The notes: generated by a model from the sequence alone, not told the origin. A DNA stretch of 64,000 bases from Liminaster sp017519885 (GCA_017519885.1 JAFWRO010000044.1:6578-70577), one strand, 5' to 3'. Shown: positions 54,106-62,316, counted from the first letter of the stretch. Made by a program: numbers and translations.

Positions 54106-55215
54106 ATGAAAAGAGATATCAAGAAAATCGTCCTCACTGGAGGACCCTGTGCAGGCAAGACAACTGCCTTAGTACGCATCAACGAGTATTTATCCAACCT
54201 CGGTTACAAAGTATTCATTGTGCCCGAAATTCCCACTATGGTCACTGCATCAGGGTGGAGTTATCTGACCGACAATCATGACTTCTACTACGAGGGAGAG
54301 AAGATCATCCTCGAACTCCAGCTCGAAATGGAAGACAAGATGCAACGCCTGGCCGAGACGTGCACCGAACCCTGCGTCATCGTCTGCGACCGAGGTGCCC
54401 TTGATATCTCTGCCTACATCTCACCTGAGATGTACGACGAACTCTGTGCCGCTTGTCACACCAGTGTCGAAGAGCTACGTCATGGCGGACGCTATGATGC
54501 TGTGCTCCATCTCGTTTCGGCAGCCGACGGTGCAGAATCATTCTATACTACTGCCAACAACGCATCACGCTATGAGAAGGCCGACGAGGCAGGTCTCAAT
54601 CTGGCACGCCAGCTCGACAAGAAGGTCATTCAGGCATGGACCGGACACCCTCATCATCGCGTTATCGACAATCGCAAGGACTTCGAGCAGAAGCTCAACC
54701 GTGTACTCTACGAGATCAACTCCGTCCTTGGTTTGCCACAAGCCATTGTTGAAGAGCGCAAGTACATCGTCGAACTCATCGGCGAACTTCCCAATGACTG
54801 CGTCGAAAGCTACATCCAGCAGACCTATCTCTCTTCCGAACCCGGCTCCGAAGTCCGTATCCGTCGCCGCACATCGGGCAATCATGTCATCAACATTCAC
54901 ACCACTCGTCGCCGCATCTCGACCAGCGAAGAAGTGGTCACCGAGCGTCAGGTATCCAATGCCCTTTATGAGACGCTCCTGTTGCAGGCCGATCCCTATC
55001 GCCACACCATCAGCAAGCGTCGCAAGAGCTTCATCGCAGGCGGTCAGTTCTTCGAACTCGATGCCTACGAAGCACCGCACGAAGGTCTGATGATCCTCGA
55101 AACCAAAGGCATCGCCTGCCACGCCGACCTTCTTCTCCCTCCCTTCCTCCGCATCGTCAAGGACATCACAGGCAACTTCGACTACTACAACTACAATTTG
55201 GCTTTACGCAAGTAA
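54106..55215 (+). CDS. P-loop NTPase (AAA_28-like) fused to a CYTH-like domain
   Basis: A 369-residue protein with two parts. Residues about 1-185 form a small P-loop kinase/NTPase: GGPCAGKTTALVRI at 12-25 (Walker A), EIPTMVTASGW, and VCDRGALDISAY as a Walker B-like strand. Residues about 190-369 resemble a CYTH triphosphate-tunnel fold, with charged beta strands such as VRIRRRTSGNHVI, RRISTSEEVVTERQVS and KRRKSFIAGGQFFELDAYE. The same pairing occurs in the eukaryotic protein Ttd14. The role in bacteria is unknown; a nucleotide or polyphosphate substrate is a family-based guess. I chose ATG 54106 because the upstream frame runs through the terminator hairpin. Confidence 0.82.
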   Translation: MKRDIKKIVLTGGPCAGKTTALVRINEYLSNLGYKVFIVPEIPTMVTASGWSYLTDNHDFYYEGEKIILELQLEMEDKMQRLAETCTEPCVIVCDRGALDISAYISPEMYDELCAACHTSVEELRHGGRYDAVLHLVSAADGAESFYTTANNASRYEKADEAGLNLARQLDKKVIQAWTGHPHHRVIDNRKDFEQKLNRVLYEINSVLGLPQAIVEERKYIVELIGELPNDCVESYIQQTYLSSEPGSEVRIRRRTSGNHVINIHTTRRRISTSEEVVTERQVSNALYETLLLQADPYRHTISKRRKSFIAGGQFFELDAYEAPHEGLMILETKGIACHADLLLPPFLRIVKDITGNFDYYNYNLALRK

Positions 55216-55216
55216 G

Positions 55217-55247
55217 AAAAAAGCGTCTCGCAAAGAGGCGCTTTTTT
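55217..55247. terminator. Bidirectional terminator between convergent genes
   Basis: AAAAAAGCGTCTC (55217-55229) pairs with GAGGCGCTTTTTT (55235-55247) with one G-T wobble, around GCAAA. It is A-rich on one side and T-rich on the other and lies between the convergent stops at 55215 and 55271. Confidence 0.9.
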
Positions 55248-55270
55248 CTGTCTATAACTGTTCTTTTTTG

Positions 55271-56851
55271 TCAAAGGCTTATCAGGAACTGCTCACCCCA
55301 AGGAACCAACAAGTCATGTCCTTCGGGATTGAGATGGGCACGGTCACCGGGATGCTGGAAGTATTTCTTGCGAAATTCAGGATTCTCAACCTCGATACCG
55401 CTCGTCGTGGCAGCGTTGAGGAAGGGGAAACCATGACGTTCACACGCTTCCTGGATGGCACGTATTACCAATGGGAAACCCTCACGGGACACGTTCCAGG
55501 GCGAGATGACAGCAATCTTGGCGTTCGGATATTTCTGGCGCAGTCCCACATAGAAATCATCCAGATGCTGCAGAAAGGCAGCAAGCGAATCAGGGCCCAT
55601 GATTACAAAATCGGCATCATTATGCCCTGCCACAACAAGCACATAGTCGGCATCATCGGCCATATCGGCATAACGCACATAGAGTGCCTTGCCGAAATTG
55701 CGGTTTGTACGATCGAAGGCGATGGCGCCACCGTTGCGACCATAATTGTTGTAGGTCATCCCGTGACGGGCAGCTACCTTGTAATGCCAGGCATTCTCGT
55801 AGGGTTGGCGATGGTTTGCGACATAGCTGTCGCCAATAATGTTGATGGTCTTTCCTGCCAACGGGTCCTCCTTTATGGGTTCGATAGTGATTGGTCCACC
55901 ATAGGGATTGAAATCGCACAACAGGTCATCGCCCTTCAGTATCAAAGGTAGGTTCTTGCCTTCCTGTACCGCACGATAGCCGAACACTTTCTTTGCGGCC
56001 TTGCTCCCAGGTTTGGGCATTCCGCTCACCTTCAAGGTCAGTTTCTCGCCGAAGAGCACAGGGTCCAAATCCAGCGAAGGAGTCACTGTGATGATTCCCT
56101 TCTTTTTCACCACATCCAGTTTCACAGCATCGCGCTCTGTCACGTATGCCCCCACCTTGGCAAAGGTCTCGGCCCAAATGGTATCGCTCTTGTAGGCCAG
56201 TTCACGGAAAAGGTCCCACAATATCCACGGCTCTTCCCAGCGGTCCCAAGCCGTATAGATGCCATGGCTCATCGTCACGCCCCAGGCGCGTTCGTCAATC
56301 TGCTGACGGAGCCATTGCTGGATACTCTCGCGGGTCTGGTGGCTGTTGGCTTGGCCCAAACCAAATTGATACTCACGATTGCAGATCCTTCCCTCCATCG
56401 TCGCCGTCCGGACGCGGTCATCCACAGTATTGTAGGGATAAATGAATGTCACAGGGCGCTTACCCGTCTCCTTTTCTATGGCAGAATCGTTGCGGGCAAT
56501 CTCCATGCGCAAGGAATCATCGCTCAGCGTGGTCAGCTTGGGATGCGACCACGAATGATTGCTCAGTTCATGGCCCGAACGAACCAGCGAGCGGCATTCT
56601 TCCCACGTCATGCGTGGCGAATAATGGTCATCCAGATCACCAATATAGTATCCGTTGATGGCGAACGTCGCCTTCAGCGCATAGCGATCCAAATGCGGTG
56701 CAATGAGCGTATAATCCTCCTGCACCCCATCGTCGAACGTCAGGCTCACCGCACACACGCGATCACCCTGATACCGAGCAACACTCACTTCCTGTGCTGA
56801 TGCGAACATACCTACAGAGAACATAAAAAAGAAAGAAAAGATGCGTTTCAT
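55271..56851 (-). CDS. Polysaccharide deacetylase (CE4-like) fused to an SGNH/GDSL hydrolase
   Basis: A 526-residue exported protein (signal peptide to about residue 19). Residues about 30-230 form a NodB/CE4 deacetylase: SLTFDDGVQED with Asp40-Asp41, and SNHSWSHPKL with His99 and His103 as metal ligands. A beta-rich linker follows. Residues about 335-526 form an SGNH hydrolase: IIGDSYVANH with nucleophile Ser342, GRNGG near 371-375, AGHND at 409-412 and catalytic Asp503/His506 in DRAHLN. It probably removes N- or O-acetyl groups from a polysaccharide in the periplasm or at the surface. Two deacylase folds in one chain suggest a multiply acetylated substrate. It is not in a clear operon with its neighbours. 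Confidence 0.88.
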   Translation of the reverse strand: MKRIFSFFFMFSVGMFASAQEVSVARYQGDRVCAVSLTFDDGVQEDYTLIAPHLDRYALKATFAINGYYIGDLDDHYSPRMTWEECRSLVRSGHELSNHSWSHPKLTTLSDDSLRMEIARNDSAIEKETGKRPVTFIYPYNTVDDRVRTATMEGRICNREYQFGLGQANSHQTRESIQQWLRQQIDERAWGVTMSHGIYTAWDRWEEPWILWDLFRELAYKSDTIWAETFAKVGAYVTERDAVKLDVVKKKGIITVTPSLDLDPVLFGEKLTLKVSGMPKPGSKAAKKVFGYRAVQEGKNLPLILKGDDLLCDFNPYGGPITIEPIKEDPLAGKTINIIGDSYVANHRQPYENAWHYKVAARHGMTYNNYGRNGGAIAFDRTNRNFGKALYVRYADMADDADYVLVVAGHNDADFVIMGPDSLAAFLQHLDDFYVGLRQKYPNAKIAVISPWNVSREGFPLVIRAIQEACERHGFPFLNAATTSGIEVENPEFRKKYFQHPGDRAHLNPEGHDLLVPWGEQFLISL

Positions 56852-56917
56852 ATCTAAGATTGATTATTTGGTCGAAATGTTCGCTGCAAATATATGAATA
56901 AAAAAATAAAAAAACAA

Positions 56918-56954
56918 AAAAATCAGCGGAAAAGTAACTTCCCCGCTGATTTTT
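56918..56954 (-). terminator. Terminator after the STN-type TonB receptor gene
   Basis: AAAATCAGCGG (56919-56929) pairs with CCGCTGATTTT (56943-56953) around a 13-base loop. On the minus strand the stem is followed by a long T-rich run. It lies just past the receptor stop at 56961. Confidence 0.85.
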
Positions 56955-56960
56955 GTCGGA

Positions 56961-59516
56961 TTACAATCGGCTCTTCTCGTCATTTCCTGCACCCGTGCCA
57001 CGGTACTTCGAGCGGGAGGCATTGAAATTGTACGACAGGGAGATGCCCACCTGCTGTGTGTATTGATATACATCCTGATCGGTCTTGCCGATGGCATAAT
57101 ACGTGGTGACCTTCGTCCTCGATGTGCGGAAAATGTCATTGGCATAAAGCGTGCCCGTCAGGCGCCCCTTCCAGAAGGAAGTTTGCAGTCGGGCATTCAC
57201 TGCAAAATTGCTGCCTCGATACATAAATCCCCAATGGTTGCTGCCGGTATAATTGACTTGCAAAAGCGCTTTGGTGGTAGGACTGACCACAAACCAGCTC
57301 ATCAGGTCGAAACTGAATTCAGGTTTGTCCAGTTTCTTGGGCGCACCATACGCTTCGGCATCGAACATCTGCTGATAGTAGTGCAGCGTGACAGTAGGCT
57401 GCCAGAATCCCACCTTTGGAGAAGCAACAAGGGTGGCATAGACACGATTCTGATGGTCGAAGTTGACAGGCTGAAATATACAAATCTCTTTCTCCTCGTC
57501 ATATACTCTGCCTATGTGGGTAAAGAGATCGTTTTCGCGCGTGAAGCCGCTGACAAAAGTCAGCCACGAATAGGTCAGGTTCAAGTCGATGCTCTGTCGT
57601 ACCGAAGGACGCAGCAGTGGATTGCCACCCTCATAGAACATACGGCTGTCATAGACGATCATCGAAGTCAGCATATTGTAGGGTGGGCGGGTGATGCGCT
57701 TACCGTAGCTCAGCTGGGCGCTCCACTTCTCCTTCTGCCACGCCACCGACAAGTTGGGGAACCAGTCGTTATAGGTTCGGCTGGGCTCGGCCTGCCAGGT
57801 GTCGAACGAGTAGTAGTCTGCCGAGACATGTTCATAGCGCAGGCCTGCATTCAGGCGCCACGACCCTATCTGCATCTCGTATTCAGCAAAGCCGGCAATG
57901 TTCTTTTCCTTCATCTCGTTATCCGATTCCGGTATGATGTTCTCTTGATTGACATTCTGGCCCTGACTCTGGGTTGAAGTAATTTCCGATCCGCCACTCA
58001 ATACGCCTTTCCCGATGGGATAGGTCAGCACCAACTTGCCTGCCGTCATCCGACGGTCCTCCCTATTGATCGAAGTGATTGTACGGTCACCCAGTTCCTC
58101 GCTGAACTCCCGCTGGTCGAGATGGTCCTCCGATGCGCGTCGCAGCATAGTTGCATTCAGGTCAATGCCCAATTTCCCAACCTTTCCCACATAGTAGGTA
58201 TTCAGTTCCCAGACGGGTTTGTCAAGTTCATCGATATCTGTTTTCAGACGAACATCTCCGTAATAGGCACCGTTCTTCTGGTAGTGCTGCGTCATATCAG
58301 ACTTGAAGCTGTTGTCAAGCAACTTTTGCGACGAGAAACTCAATCCGACCGAATTATCCGTATTGAAATCATAGCTTACACCAGCCTGATAGCGAAACTG
58401 CTTCCAACTGCTCCTGACGGGCAAATCGGCACGAACGAGGAACTGGTCTTTTCGGATATGCAGCTCCTGAATGAGGTCCTGGTCATTGCTGTAGTGGCCA
58501 AAATCTATTGCCGCATTGCCAAACACCTCCAGCCCGCCCGTGCGGTACTTCAAAGTCAGGTCGTCGTAGTTGTTCCACTTGTTGTTGCGTGATGTCTCGC
58601 TGTAGGCCTGCACGCCAAAGCCGTCGCCCTGTGGCCGGATAGTACGGATGCGGATCACGGCGTTTACCTCGGCATTGTACTGCGCTCCGGGGGCAGTGAT
58701 GATGTCGATGTGCTTGATGTCGTTCGACTTGAGCTGTTTTAATTCCTTGGCATCGCTCACTTTCTTGTTGTTGATGTAGATCTCAGGCTCACCCTTCGAC
58801 AGGACGGTGAATTCGCCATCGCGACCCTGCACCATCGGCAGCATCGAGAGTAGGTCGTCAGCAGTCCCCACGTCATGCAGGAGAGAGTGCTCCACCTCTA
58901 CCGTCACTCCGCCCGATGTCATCCTGTATTGCGGCACCGAACCTTTCACGGCTACATTGCCGATGGTGTGCGTCTCGGGTTGCAGCGCGATGGTTCCCAG
59001 GTCTTCCTGTTCGGAGCGTTGCCAGACGGTCTTGTAGCCGATGTAGGTGATGCGGGTGAGCACATTCTTCCGGTCGATGGGGATGACGAAGAGTCCGCTC
59101 TCGTTCGAAACGCCGCCATTGAGCAAAGTGGAATCCACAGGATTGAGCACAGCGATGTTGGCCAAAGCCAGAGGCTGGTTGTTTTCGTCGGTGATGATGC
59201 CCGTGAGGTGACGATTGCTTTTCTGCACACATTCCACATAGATCTCACCTTCTGCCCTATGGACAGTCATTCGGATGGGATAGAACCCAATCATCTGACG
59301 AATAGCCTCAGGAACCGTCTTTTCCTCGATGCGGGTCGTGACACGAAAGTCCTCCAGATCATTATAGAGGAAATTAATCGTATAGCTCGATTGCGCGTCA
59401 TTCAGTTGACGCAATGCCTCGTCAAGCGGCATATTATTGAATTCGCGCGTGATACGCTGAGCCTGACTCGTGAAAACAGCTACGAAACAGGCCATAATGA
59501 AAAACAGTCGTCTCAT
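56961..59516 (-). CDS. TonB-dependent receptor with STN signalling domain
   Basis: An 851-residue outer-membrane protein. A signal peptide (to about residue 19) is followed by an STN domain (about 20-95, NMPLDEALRQLNDAQSSYTI and TVPEAIRQMIG), a carboxypeptidase-regulatory-like domain (about 103-185, GIITDENNQPLALANIAVLN), a plug (about 190-310, DVGTADDLLSMLPMVQGRDG) and a barrel of the OMP_b-brl_3 type ending in GISLSYNFNAS ... GNDEKSRL. STN domains contact a membrane anti-sigma factor, and an ECF sigma and an anti-sigma-like gene lie directly upstream, so this is a trans-envelope signalling receptor. The ligand is unknown; no SusD partner is present. Confidence 0.9.
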   Translation of the reverse strand: MRRLFFIMACFVAVFTSQAQRITREFNNMPLDEALRQLNDAQSSYTINFLYNDLEDFRVTTRIEEKTVPEAIRQMIGFYPIRMTVHRAEGEIYVECVQKSNRHLTGIITDENNQPLALANIAVLNPVDSTLLNGGVSNESGLFVIPIDRKNVLTRITYIGYKTVWQRSEQEDLGTIALQPETHTIGNVAVKGSVPQYRMTSGGVTVEVEHSLLHDVGTADDLLSMLPMVQGRDGEFTVLSKGEPEIYINNKKVSDAKELKQLKSNDIKHIDIITAPGAQYNAEVNAVIRIRTIRPQGDGFGVQAYSETSRNNKWNNYDDLTLKYRTGGLEVFGNAAIDFGHYSNDQDLIQELHIRKDQFLVRADLPVRSSWKQFRYQAGVSYDFNTDNSVGLSFSSQKLLDNSFKSDMTQHYQKNGAYYGDVRLKTDIDELDKPVWELNTYYVGKVGKLGIDLNATMLRRASEDHLDQREFSEELGDRTITSINREDRRMTAGKLVLTYPIGKGVLSGGSEITSTQSQGQNVNQENIIPESDNEMKEKNIAGFAEYEMQIGSWRLNAGLRYEHVSADYYSFDTWQAEPSRTYNDWFPNLSVAWQKEKWSAQLSYGKRITRPPYNMLTSMIVYDSRMFYEGGNPLLRPSVRQSIDLNLTYSWLTFVSGFTRENDLFTHIGRVYDEEKEICIFQPVNFDHQNRVYATLVASPKVGFWQPTVTLHYYQQMFDAEAYGAPKKLDKPEFSFDLMSWFVVSPTTKALLQVNYTGSNHWGFMYRGSNFAVNARLQTSFWKGRLTGTLYANDIFRTSRTKVTTYYAIGKTDQDVYQYTQQVGISLSYNFNASRSKYRGTGAGNDEKSRL

Positions 59517-59519
59517 AGT

Positions 59520-60170
59520 TTATTTCACGATTAGCTTGTTATCATTCAGTTCTATGGTGATGCTCTCGAAGAGGTTGAGGCGTCGCAAAGTAGCATCCAT
59601 AGTCTCATTCTTTCTCCATACGAAATAGAAACGCAACTGACGTGCGTCGTCATTTCGGAACTCCACCTCCTTGCCATAATAGGCAGCTATCTGCGTCAGC
59701 ATTTTCTCCAACGGCACGTTGTCGAACACGATTGGTTCGCCGACGTTTTTCCCATCTTTTCGTTCTTCGATTTCCGAAGTGGATGGTGCCGTTCCTGTTT
59801 TCGCGGTCTGTTCAATTTCAGGCTCATTGTTTGGACCAACAATAGTCCGAACGATATGAATAGCCGCAAAAGTCACACCTGCCATCAAGAGGATACCAAC
59901 GATACTAGCAGCCACCTTGTAGAACATTCCTCGCTGAGGACGATCCATTTCGGCAGCATGTTCTCCTACAAAATTCTTCCATTTTTCATCGACATCAATA
60001 GGCTCCTCTTCCACTTCCTGTTTCATCAGGGCACGCTTCGTCTGTGCCAGCTGCTCCATAAGTTCAGCTAATTCAGGGTCGTCGGCGAGCATCTGCTTCA
60101 ACTGCTCGTCCGAATATTTTTCGGGGTGCTCCTGCATCGAGAGCAGGAGATCAATCTTGTCCTTTTTCAT
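59520..60170 (-). CDS. DUF4974 anti-sigma-like membrane protein lacking the FecR core
   Basis: A 216-residue single-pass protein. The N-terminal cytoplasmic part (about 1-80) is acidic and helical (MKKDKIDLLLSMQEHPEKYS, EQLAQTKRALMKQE). A transmembrane helix spans about 84-110 (VAASIVGILLMAGVTFAAIH). The periplasmic part ends in a DUF4974/STN-like domain (about 145-216, IVFDNVPLEKMLTQIAAYYG). FecR proteins normally carry a FecR beta domain of about 100 residues between helix and DUF4974; here that region is only a short Gln/Thr/Ser linker. It sits 3 bp before the receptor gene and 13 bp after the sigma gene, so it probably links receptor and sigma factor. Confidence 0.82.
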   Translation of the reverse strand: MKKDKIDLLLSMQEHPEKYSDEQLKQMLADDPELAELMEQLAQTKRALMKQEVEEEPIDVDEKWKNFVGEHAAEMDRPQRGMFYKVAASIVGILLMAGVTFAAIHIVRTIVGPNNEPEIEQTAKTGTAPSTSEIEERKDGKNVGEPIVFDNVPLEKMLTQIAAYYGKEVEFRNDDARQLRFYFVWRKNETMDATLRRLNLFESITIELNDNKLIVK

Positions 60171-60183
60171 AATGTTTATCGTT

Positions 60184-60675
60184 TTACTTGTTTTTGCTGA
60201 AATACTCCTTGATGCGATGCATTGATTGCCACAGATGGTTATACACCGTGACCTTGCTCACTCCCACTTCCTGGGCAACTTCCTCGTAGGTCATCTCCTG
60301 CAGGAAACGCAATCGCAGGATTTGTTGGCTCAGGGGCGGCAGTTCCCGTTCGATGTACTGCATCAGTCGGTCAAGCCGTTCATCCTCGTTTCGGGCTATG
60401 ATGTGCCGTTGCTTTAACTCTTCCGAAAACAGTTTCTCTACCTGTTCGCGAACCGACTTGTGGCTGAGCACATCCAGACAGCGATTACGCACCGCCATCA
60501 TCAGATACCCCTCCATCTTATCGGCCTGCACGGAAGGATTGCTGTGCAGCAGACGGACAAACACGTCGCTCACCACGTCCTTGCTTTCGTCCGCATCGTA
60601 GAGTATCGTCCTTGCCAGACGATACATCGCAGCGTAATGCTGACGAAATAAGGTCTCAATTTCTTTCTGTGTCAT
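60184..60675 (-). CDS. ECF RNA polymerase sigma factor (Bacteroidetes FecI-like)
   Basis: A 163-residue sigma-70 family ECF factor. Region 2 is at about 5-75 (LFRQHYAAMYRLARTILYDA, then KDVVSDVFVRLL), region 4 at about 105-158 (LPPLSQQILRLRFLQEMTYE, then VAQEVGVSKVTVYNHLWQSM). It should direct transcription of its own unit or the receptor when the STN receptor is occupied. It is first in a tight three-gene unit with the DUF4974 protein and the receptor. Confidence 0.95.
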   Translation of the reverse strand: MTQKEIETLFRQHYAAMYRLARTILYDADESKDVVSDVFVRLLHSNPSVQADKMEGYLMMAVRNRCLDVLSHKSVREQVEKLFSEELKQRHIIARNEDERLDRLMQYIERELPPLSQQILRLRFLQEMTYEEVAQEVGVSKVTVYNHLWQSMHRIKEYFSKNK

Positions 60676-60743
60676 AAAGTCTTTTTACTTCAAAGACGTT
60701 TCAGCGAACCGAAAAACTAAGCAAAACGATTATTTTTTGTGGA

Positions 60744-60751
60744 CAAATATA
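60744..60751 (-). promoter_or_regulatory. -7 box (TATATTTG) upstream of the ECF sigma gene
   Basis: On the minus strand TATATTTG matches TAnnTTTG exactly and would give a leader of about 60-70 bases. A -33 element is not clear. Confidence 0.5.
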
Positions 60752-60822
60752 GTTTATTATTGTTAGAATGATGAAAATTGCGTTGTTTTTTTCCTATATA
60801 AAGCCGATTTTTCCCCGAAAAG

Positions 60823-60853
60823 TTGCCAAATTGTTTTTTTCTCGCTATTTTTG
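60823..60853 (+). promoter_or_regulatory. Promoter of the fRMsr gene (TTG-N20-TATTTTTG)
   Basis: TTG at 60823-60825 and TATTTTTG at 60846-60853 are 20 bp apart, a full match to the Bacteroidetes consensus. The ATG is at 60875. Confidence 0.7.
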
Positions 60854-60874
60854 CACATAAATTAAAATTAAAAC

Positions 60875-61348
60875 ATGTCCGAACATCTTGAAATATCCGC
60901 TGGTAGCAAACGCGAGAAGTATGAAGCACTCCTCCCGCAGATCGAAGCTGTCGTAGCAGCTGAGAGCGATCCCATCGCCAACATGGCCAACGTGGCCTCC
61001 ATGCTCCACGAGACTTTTGGTTTCTGGTGGACTGGATTCTACCGTGTGCTGGATGATATGCTCGTCCTTGGTCCTTTCCAAGGCCCGATGGCATGCACGC
61101 GCATCCGAAAAGGACGGGGCGTGTGTGGCACCGCCTGGCAAACCAATCAGACGCAGGTCGTTCCCGACGTTGACCAGTTCCCTGGCCACATCGCATGCAG
61201 CTCTGCATCCAGAAGCGAGATTGTCGTGCCCCTCCATAACGCAAGCGGCGAAGTGACTGGAGTCCTCGACATCGATAGTGCCGAACTCAACACGTTCGAC
61301 GAAACCGACCGCATCTATCTCGAACAAGTCGCAAACCTGTTCCATTAA
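60875..61348 (+). CDS. msrC: Free methionine-R-sulfoxide reductase (GAF-domain fRMsr)
   Basis: A 157-residue single GAF-domain enzyme reducing free L-methionine-(R)-sulfoxide. Cys74, Cys84 and Cys108 in PMACTRIRKGRGVCG and GHIACSSASRSEIVVPL have the same spacing (10 and 24) as the catalytic and resolving cysteines of E. coli YebR. FGFWWTGFYRVLDD and LGPFQGPMAC near the start of the pocket, and TGVLDIDSAELNTFDETD at the end, are also conserved. It is cytoplasmic and part of oxidative-stress repair. The gene is monocistronic; its 3' side runs into the tandem arrays. Confidence 0.93.
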   Translation: MSEHLEISAGSKREKYEALLPQIEAVVAAESDPIANMANVASMLHETFGFWWTGFYRVLDDMLVLGPFQGPMACTRIRKGRGVCGTAWQTNQTQVVPDVDQFPGHIACSSASRSEIVVPLHNASGEVTGVLDIDSAELNTFDETDRIYLEQVANLFH

Positions 61349-61360
61349 TCCTAAATCACG

Positions 61361-61722
61361 GCAAACATTCTGTCGGCCGTTAAAGTGTTATTTCCAATCG
61401 CGCAAGCACTCTGTCGGCCGACAGAGTGTTATTTTCATTCGCGCAAGCATTCTGTCGCCCGTCAGAGTGCTCCATCCAATCGCGCAAGCATCATGTCGCC
61501 CGTCAGAGTACTCTATCCAATCGAAGTAAGCATCCTGTCGGCCGTCAGAGTACTCCATCCAATCGCTGCAAGCATCCTGTCGGCCGACAGAGTACTCTAT
61601 CCAATCGCCGCAAGCATCCTGTCGGCCGTCAGAGTACTCTATCCAATCGAAGCAAGCACTCTGTCGGCCGTCAGAGTACTCTATCCAACTGCGCAAGCAT
61701 TCTGTCGGCCGTCAGAATGTTA
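61361..61722. repeat. Tandem array 1: nine units of 41-42 bp with a GTCGGCCG palindromic core
   Basis: Units start at 61361, 61402, 61443, 61484, 61526, 61568, 61610, 61652 and 61693 (spacing 41,41,41,42,42,42,42,41); the ninth is partial. Each begins GCAAGCA(T/C) (unit 1 GCAAACA, unit 5 GTAAGCA), continues with CTGTCG(G/C)CCG(T/A)CAGAGT and ends CTATCCAATCG plus one or two bases. The core is an inverted repeat: unit 2 has CACTCTG-TCGGCCGA-CAGAGTG, unit 9 has CATTCTG-TCGGCCGT-CAGAATG. Whole units are conserved, with no unique spacers, so this is not CRISPR. Its reading frames are Arg/Ser/Val-rich and unlike known proteins. It starts 13 bp after the fRMsr stop. Confidence 0.93.
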
Positions 61723-61819
61723 TAAGACGTAGAAGATCGAAAATATGTAATGATTACCGTCTTTCCGACAAAGGACAATCACCAATCCTAAATACCAAAA
61801 AACAATTTTCCACCGTCGC

Positions 61820-62226
61820 ATATCCCCCAACGAACGTAAGCGGACATCATCCTGTCGCCGTATGTCCCCCAACGAACGTAAGCGGACATCTTCCCGTCGT
61901 CGTATGTCCCTCTACGAACGTAAGCGGACATCATCCCGTCGAATCATGTCCCTCTACGAACGTAAGCGGACATCTTCCTATCGAACCATGTCCCCCAACG
62001 AACGTAGGAGGACATCATTCCGTCGAATCATGTCCCTCTACGAACGTTAGCGGACATCTTCCCATCGTCGCATGTCCCCCAGCGAACGTAAGTGGACATC
62101 TTCCTATCGTCGCATGTCCCTCTACGAACGTAAGCGGACATCTTCCCGTCGTCGCATGTCACCCAACGAACGTAAGAGGACATTCTCTTATCGAATCATG
62201 TCCCCCAACGAACCTCTGAGGACATG
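61820..62226. repeat. Tandem array 2: nine full and one partial 42-bp unit with ATGTCC/GGACAT arms
   Basis: Units start at 61820, 61862, 61904, 61946, 61988, 62030, 62072, 62114, 62156 and 62198, exactly 42 bp apart. Each has ATGTCC, a 16-base middle of two types (CCCAACGAACGTAAGC or CTCTACGAACGTAAGC with small changes), GGACAT, then a 14-base linker such as CTTCCCGTCGTCGC. ATGTCC and GGACAT are complementary in all but units 1 and 9. The last unit has 7-bp arms (CATGTCC/GGACATG) and is followed eight bases later by nine T residues. A 14-codon frame MSPNERKRTSSRRR runs through the units, but changes are mostly non-synonymous and unit 6 has a stop, so I regard it as non-coding. The 97 bp between the arrays (61723-61819) shows nothing recognisable. 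Confidence 0.93.
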
Positions 62227-62288
62227 CCTCGCAAATTTTTTTTTCCTCTCTTTTCCGTCCTTTTGGATTCCTTCGTATAAAACTGAGA

Positions 62289-62316
62289 AGGCGCAGCACC
62301 AAACGATGCCGCGCCT
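62289..62316 (-). terminator. Terminator after the GH105 gene
   Basis: AGGCGCAGCA (62289-62298) pairs with TGCCGCGCCT (62307-62316) with one wobble. On the minus strand TTCTCAGTTTTA follows. It starts 3 bp past the GH105 stop. Confidence 0.7.

Noticed and set aside
61361..62226. CRISPR array
   Set aside because: The entire unit is conserved in both arrays, with no unique spacers, and no cas genes are in the window.
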